8,157 nt of DNA from Alphaproteobacteria bacterium (GTDB taxonomy: Bacteria; Pseudomonadota; Alphaproteobacteria; SMXP01), in contig JANQLI010000154.1 in assembly GCA_028280675.1 (NCBI GenBank), positions 1-8,157 of the forward strand. The letters are read 5' to 3'. The translations under genes and the position numbers were made by a program. Under the pieces are notes generated by a model. It saw only the letters and a program-made list of their open reading frames with translations, was not told the DNA's origin and did no database searches. Shown piece by piece: positions 6,352 to 8,157 of the stretch (positions within the stretch are counted from its first letter, which is position 1; each line of letters starts with the position of its first letter).

Positions 6352-6418
6352 CGTGTTTCTTCGCGTCAAAGCTGGGATCGTAATGCCGAAAGAGTTCTAA
6401 TGAACTTATAATGACGTA

Positions 6419-7111
6419 CTAGCTCTCACGCACGCCAAACACTGCTGTGCCAACGCGGATATGGGTGGCGCCAAACTGAATGGCTTTTTCAAAGTCACCG
6501 CTCATACCCATACTGATTTTTGCGAATCCATGCCGTTTAGCCAATTTTTGCAGCAGCGCAAAATGCAAAGCCGGCTCTTCGTCAATCGGCGGCAAACACA
6601 TCAAACCGATAACAGGGAGGTTGAGCTCCTCCCAGCAAAAGGCAACAAAGTCCGTGAGCACATCCAATGCAATGCCTCCCTTTTGCGTCTCCGCGCCGGT
6701 GTTCACTTGAATAAAAAGGTCGGGGCAGTGACCGATCTTTATCGCTTCATCTGCAATCTTGCGCGCAAGCTTCTCGCGATCCAAGGTATGTATGACATCA
6801 AACAACGCCATGGCATCGGCAGCTTTATTGGTTTGCAACGCGCCGATCATATGCAATTCAATATCCGGATACGTTTCTTTGAGCGCGGGCCATTTGCCTT
6901 GCGCTTCTTGCAGACGGTTTTCACCAAATATCCGGTGGCCCGCCGCCAGAGCGCGCTCAATCCGGTCAAGCGGTTGGCGCTTTGCCACGGCAATCAATGT
7001 AATATCATCAACAGCGCGCGCAGCTTTACCAGCGGCCGCGGCGATGTCTGACGTAATGGCGCCGATATTTTCCGCCACATCACGAATGATGGCTGGTTTG
7101 GGACTATTCAT
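6419..7111 (-). CDS. yggS: YggS/PLPBP family pyridoxal phosphate homeostasis protein
   Basis: Cytosolic PLP-binding protein of the COG0325 family, with an alanine-racemase-like TIM barrel but no known enzyme activity; it buffers free PLP and affects amino-acid pools. Family motifs appear in order: ITLIAVAKRQP with the PLP lysine K44, IFGENRLQEAQ, LHMIGALQTNK, IQVNTGAETQKGG, IGLMCLPP, and KISMGMSGDFEKAIQFGATHIRVGTAVFG near the C-terminus, which holds phosphate-binding residues. From the ATG at 7111 the product is 230 residues, close to E. coli YggS (234). An upstream ATG at 7150 or TTG at 7156 would add 13-15 residues with no family resemblance and nearly abut the divergent ThiE-like gene, so 7111 is preferred, although the Shine-Dalgarno match there is weak. 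All catalytic-pocket motifs look intact. Confidence 0.94.
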   Translation of the reverse strand: MNSPKPAIIRDVAENIGAITSDIAAAAGKAARAVDDITLIAVAKRQPLDRIERALAAGHRIFGENRLQEAQGKWPALKETYPDIELHMIGALQTNKAADAMALFDVIHTLDREKLARKIADEAIKIGHCPDLFIQVNTGAETQKGGIALDVLTDFVAFCWEELNLPVIGLMCLPPIDEEPALHFALLQKLAKRHGFAKISMGMSGDFEKAIQFGATHIRVGTAVFGVRES

Positions 7112-7159
7112 CAAAGAGGTTTCCGTGCGAAAAGAAGGCTCATTTAACATGAGCAAACC

Positions 7160-7762
7160 ATGACGTGCACATTAACAAGAACTGCGAGATGGCTCAATGC
7201 CGACACAGATGCGGATTTACCGCCTCTTCTCTTTTTGACCGATCATGTCCGCACACCTGATCCCTTAAAAGTCATGTCTGTCTTGCCGCGCGATGCAGGG
7301 GTGATCTTCCGTCATTATGATCACCCGGACCGCAAAGCGTTAGCAAAAGCAATACAAGAAGCGTGCCGCAAGCATGGGCGATATTTTTCGGTCGCTGGAG
7401 ATTGGCGATTAGCGCGTCATCTACACGCAGACGGGATCCACCTCCCCGAAGGTATGATACATCTGGCACACCGCCTTAAACACGCCGCACCGCAGCAATA
7501 TATCACTGCAGCAGTTCATAGCGCGCGCGCATTACTTTTTGCGGACCGTTCAGGTGTTGATGCGGCCATGGCATCACCTGTTTTTCACACCGCCTCACAT
7601 CCCAATGCACAAACACTTGGCCCGCTCAAGATCGCCGCCTGGGCGCACGCCACACACCTGCCCCTTTATGCTCTTGGTGGAATCGACGAAACATCCGCAC
7701 AGAGATTAAAAAACTCTGGTCTCTGTGGTATTGCCGCCATCAGTGCGTTTCTTGATGAATAA
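7160..7762 (+). CDS. ThiE/TenI-like thiamine phosphate synthase family protein
   Basis: A 200-residue TIM-barrel protein resembling thiamine phosphate synthase, which joins the hydroxymethylpyrimidine and thiazole halves of thiamine. Matching segments are LLFLTDHVR (strand 1), VIFRHYD (48-54), DGIHLPE (91-97), SPVFHTASHPNAQTLGP (139-155) and LYALGGID (169-176). Several usual ThiE residues differ: the QxRxK pyrophosphate-binding motif reads IFRHYD, keeping R51 but lacking the lysine; the usual ND pair reads VAGD, keeping D81; and GxSxHS reads TAAVHS. Such changes are, from general knowledge, common in an alphaproteobacterial ThiE-like subgroup and in TenI-type paralogs, so it may not be the main synthase. 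It is divergent from yggS with 48 bases between starts, and convergent with the porin, ten bases apart. The Shine-Dalgarno sequence is weak. Confidence 0.75.
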   Translation: MTCTLTRTARWLNADTDADLPPLLFLTDHVRTPDPLKVMSVLPRDAGVIFRHYDHPDRKALAKAIQEACRKHGRYFSVAGDWRLARHLHADGIHLPEGMIHLAHRLKHAAPQQYITAAVHSARALLFADRSGVDAAMASPVFHTASHPNAQTLGPLKIAAWAHATHLPLYALGGIDETSAQRLKNSGLCGIAAISAFLDE

Positions 7763-7772
7763 GAATGTGCGT

Positions 7773-8157
7773 TTAAAATGAGATCATCGTCTCAAGATAG
7801 ATGACTGCGGAATCTTCATCGTCCGTGATGGTTTCGTTCTCTTTGTATTGCAAGCCACCACCGAAAGAAACATTCTTCCCAAAGCTATAATCCACCCCGG
7901 TTTGCACCGCGCTGGTTTCTCCGTTGAGGTCGGATGTGATTAAACCGCAGGCGGTACATTCATCTTCGGCGTAAGACAACATAAAGCCCCAGGACCCGCG
8001 TTCATATGTTGCGCCCACATCCCAGGATTCATAAGCCGCACCATCTCCAAGAATATTATCGCTTTCTTGGTAAGAGCCACCGAAAGTAAAACCAGCGAAG
8101 CCGATATTCGCGCCAACCGTCCACGCTTCCGGGTCATCAACATTAAACGTATTGGTC
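7773..8157 (-). CDS. Gram-negative porin, C-terminal part
   Basis: The minus-strand frame is open to the right edge, so the start lies outside the window; 127 C-terminal residues are visible. They alternate polar and hydrophobic residues in successive strand-like blocks: WTVGANIGFAGFTFGGSYQE, YESWDVGATYERGSWGFMLSY, SAVQTGVDYSFGKNVSFGGG and AVIYLETMISF. The protein ends in phenylalanine, the usual signal for BAM-dependent outer-membrane assembly. This fits the small general porins of alphaproteobacteria that form 16-strand trimers passing small solutes. Turns and loops are rich in aspartate, glutamate and asparagine, suggesting an acidic, possibly cation-preferring pore (inferred). One loop holds two cysteines in ECTACG (codons at 7947-7958), unusual for outer-membrane proteins. 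The ATG at 8018 is internal. A short hairpin with a TTTT tail overlaps the stop on the minus strand and may be a weak terminator. Confidence 0.88.
   Translation of the reverse strand, partial: TNTFNVDDPEAWTVGANIGFAGFTFGGSYQESDNILGDGAAYESWDVGATYERGSWGFMLSYAEDECTACGLITSDLNGETSAVQTGVDYSFGKNVSFGGGLQYKENETITDDEDSAVIYLETMISF

Noticed and set aside
6393..6406. AGTTC/GAACT dyad downstream of the yggS stop as a terminator
   Set aside because: The stem is short and AT-rich, and no proper T-run follows on the minus strand.
7772..7794. TGAGA/TCTCA hairpin with TTTT on the minus strand as a porin terminator
   Set aside because: Only five pairs and four T, and it overlaps the last codons of the porin; mentioned in that entry as a weak possibility only.

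Overview
The window looks like a core chromosomal segment of an alphaproteobacterium with roughly balanced base composition (estimated by eye). Supporting signs are the gene order aminotransferase, ftsK, lolA, then an ExoIII gene; an orphan OmpR-type regulator of a kind strongly conserved in this class; a ThiE-like protein of the alphaproteobacterial type; and a small Gram-negative porin ending in phenylalanine. I cannot name the order or genus with confidence. I see no insertion sequence, phage gene, CRISPR array, tRNA or rRNA, and no sign of a multi-gene novel system.

Layout, left to right. Positions 1-327 (+) hold the C-terminus of a class I/II aminotransferase. After a 77-base gap with a strong hairpin abutting the ribosome-binding site comes full-length ftsK (405-2909, +), then lolA (3014-3673, +). 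The next 334 bases lack a protein gene but hold the most interesting signal: a sigma70-like promoter, about 150 transcribed-looking bases with internal pairing and C-rich patches, and a clear intrinsic terminator, together a candidate small RNA. Next come an unrecognised acidic 205-residue protein (4008-4625, +) and, 16 bases on, an exodeoxyribonuclease III gene that probably starts at TTG (4642-5451, +).

The ExoIII gene meets an OmpR-family response regulator (5448-6134, -) tail to tail, the two stop codons sharing a TTAA. Upstream of the regulator is a 284-base stretch rich in dyads and repeats. Beyond it lies yggS (6419-7111, -), divergent over a short gap from a ThiE/TenI-like gene (7160-7762, +). 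The window ends in the C-terminal part of a porin (7773-8157, -), convergent with the ThiE-like gene.

Functionally this is housekeeping: chromosome translocation at the septum (FtsK), lipoprotein trafficking across the periplasm (LolA), DNA repair (ExoIII), PLP homeostasis (YggS), possibly thiamine metabolism, outer-membrane permeability (porin) and envelope-type signalling (the regulator). The main open questions are the candidate RNA, the unknown 205-residue protein, the structured leader of the regulator, and the altered active-site positions of the ThiE-like protein.
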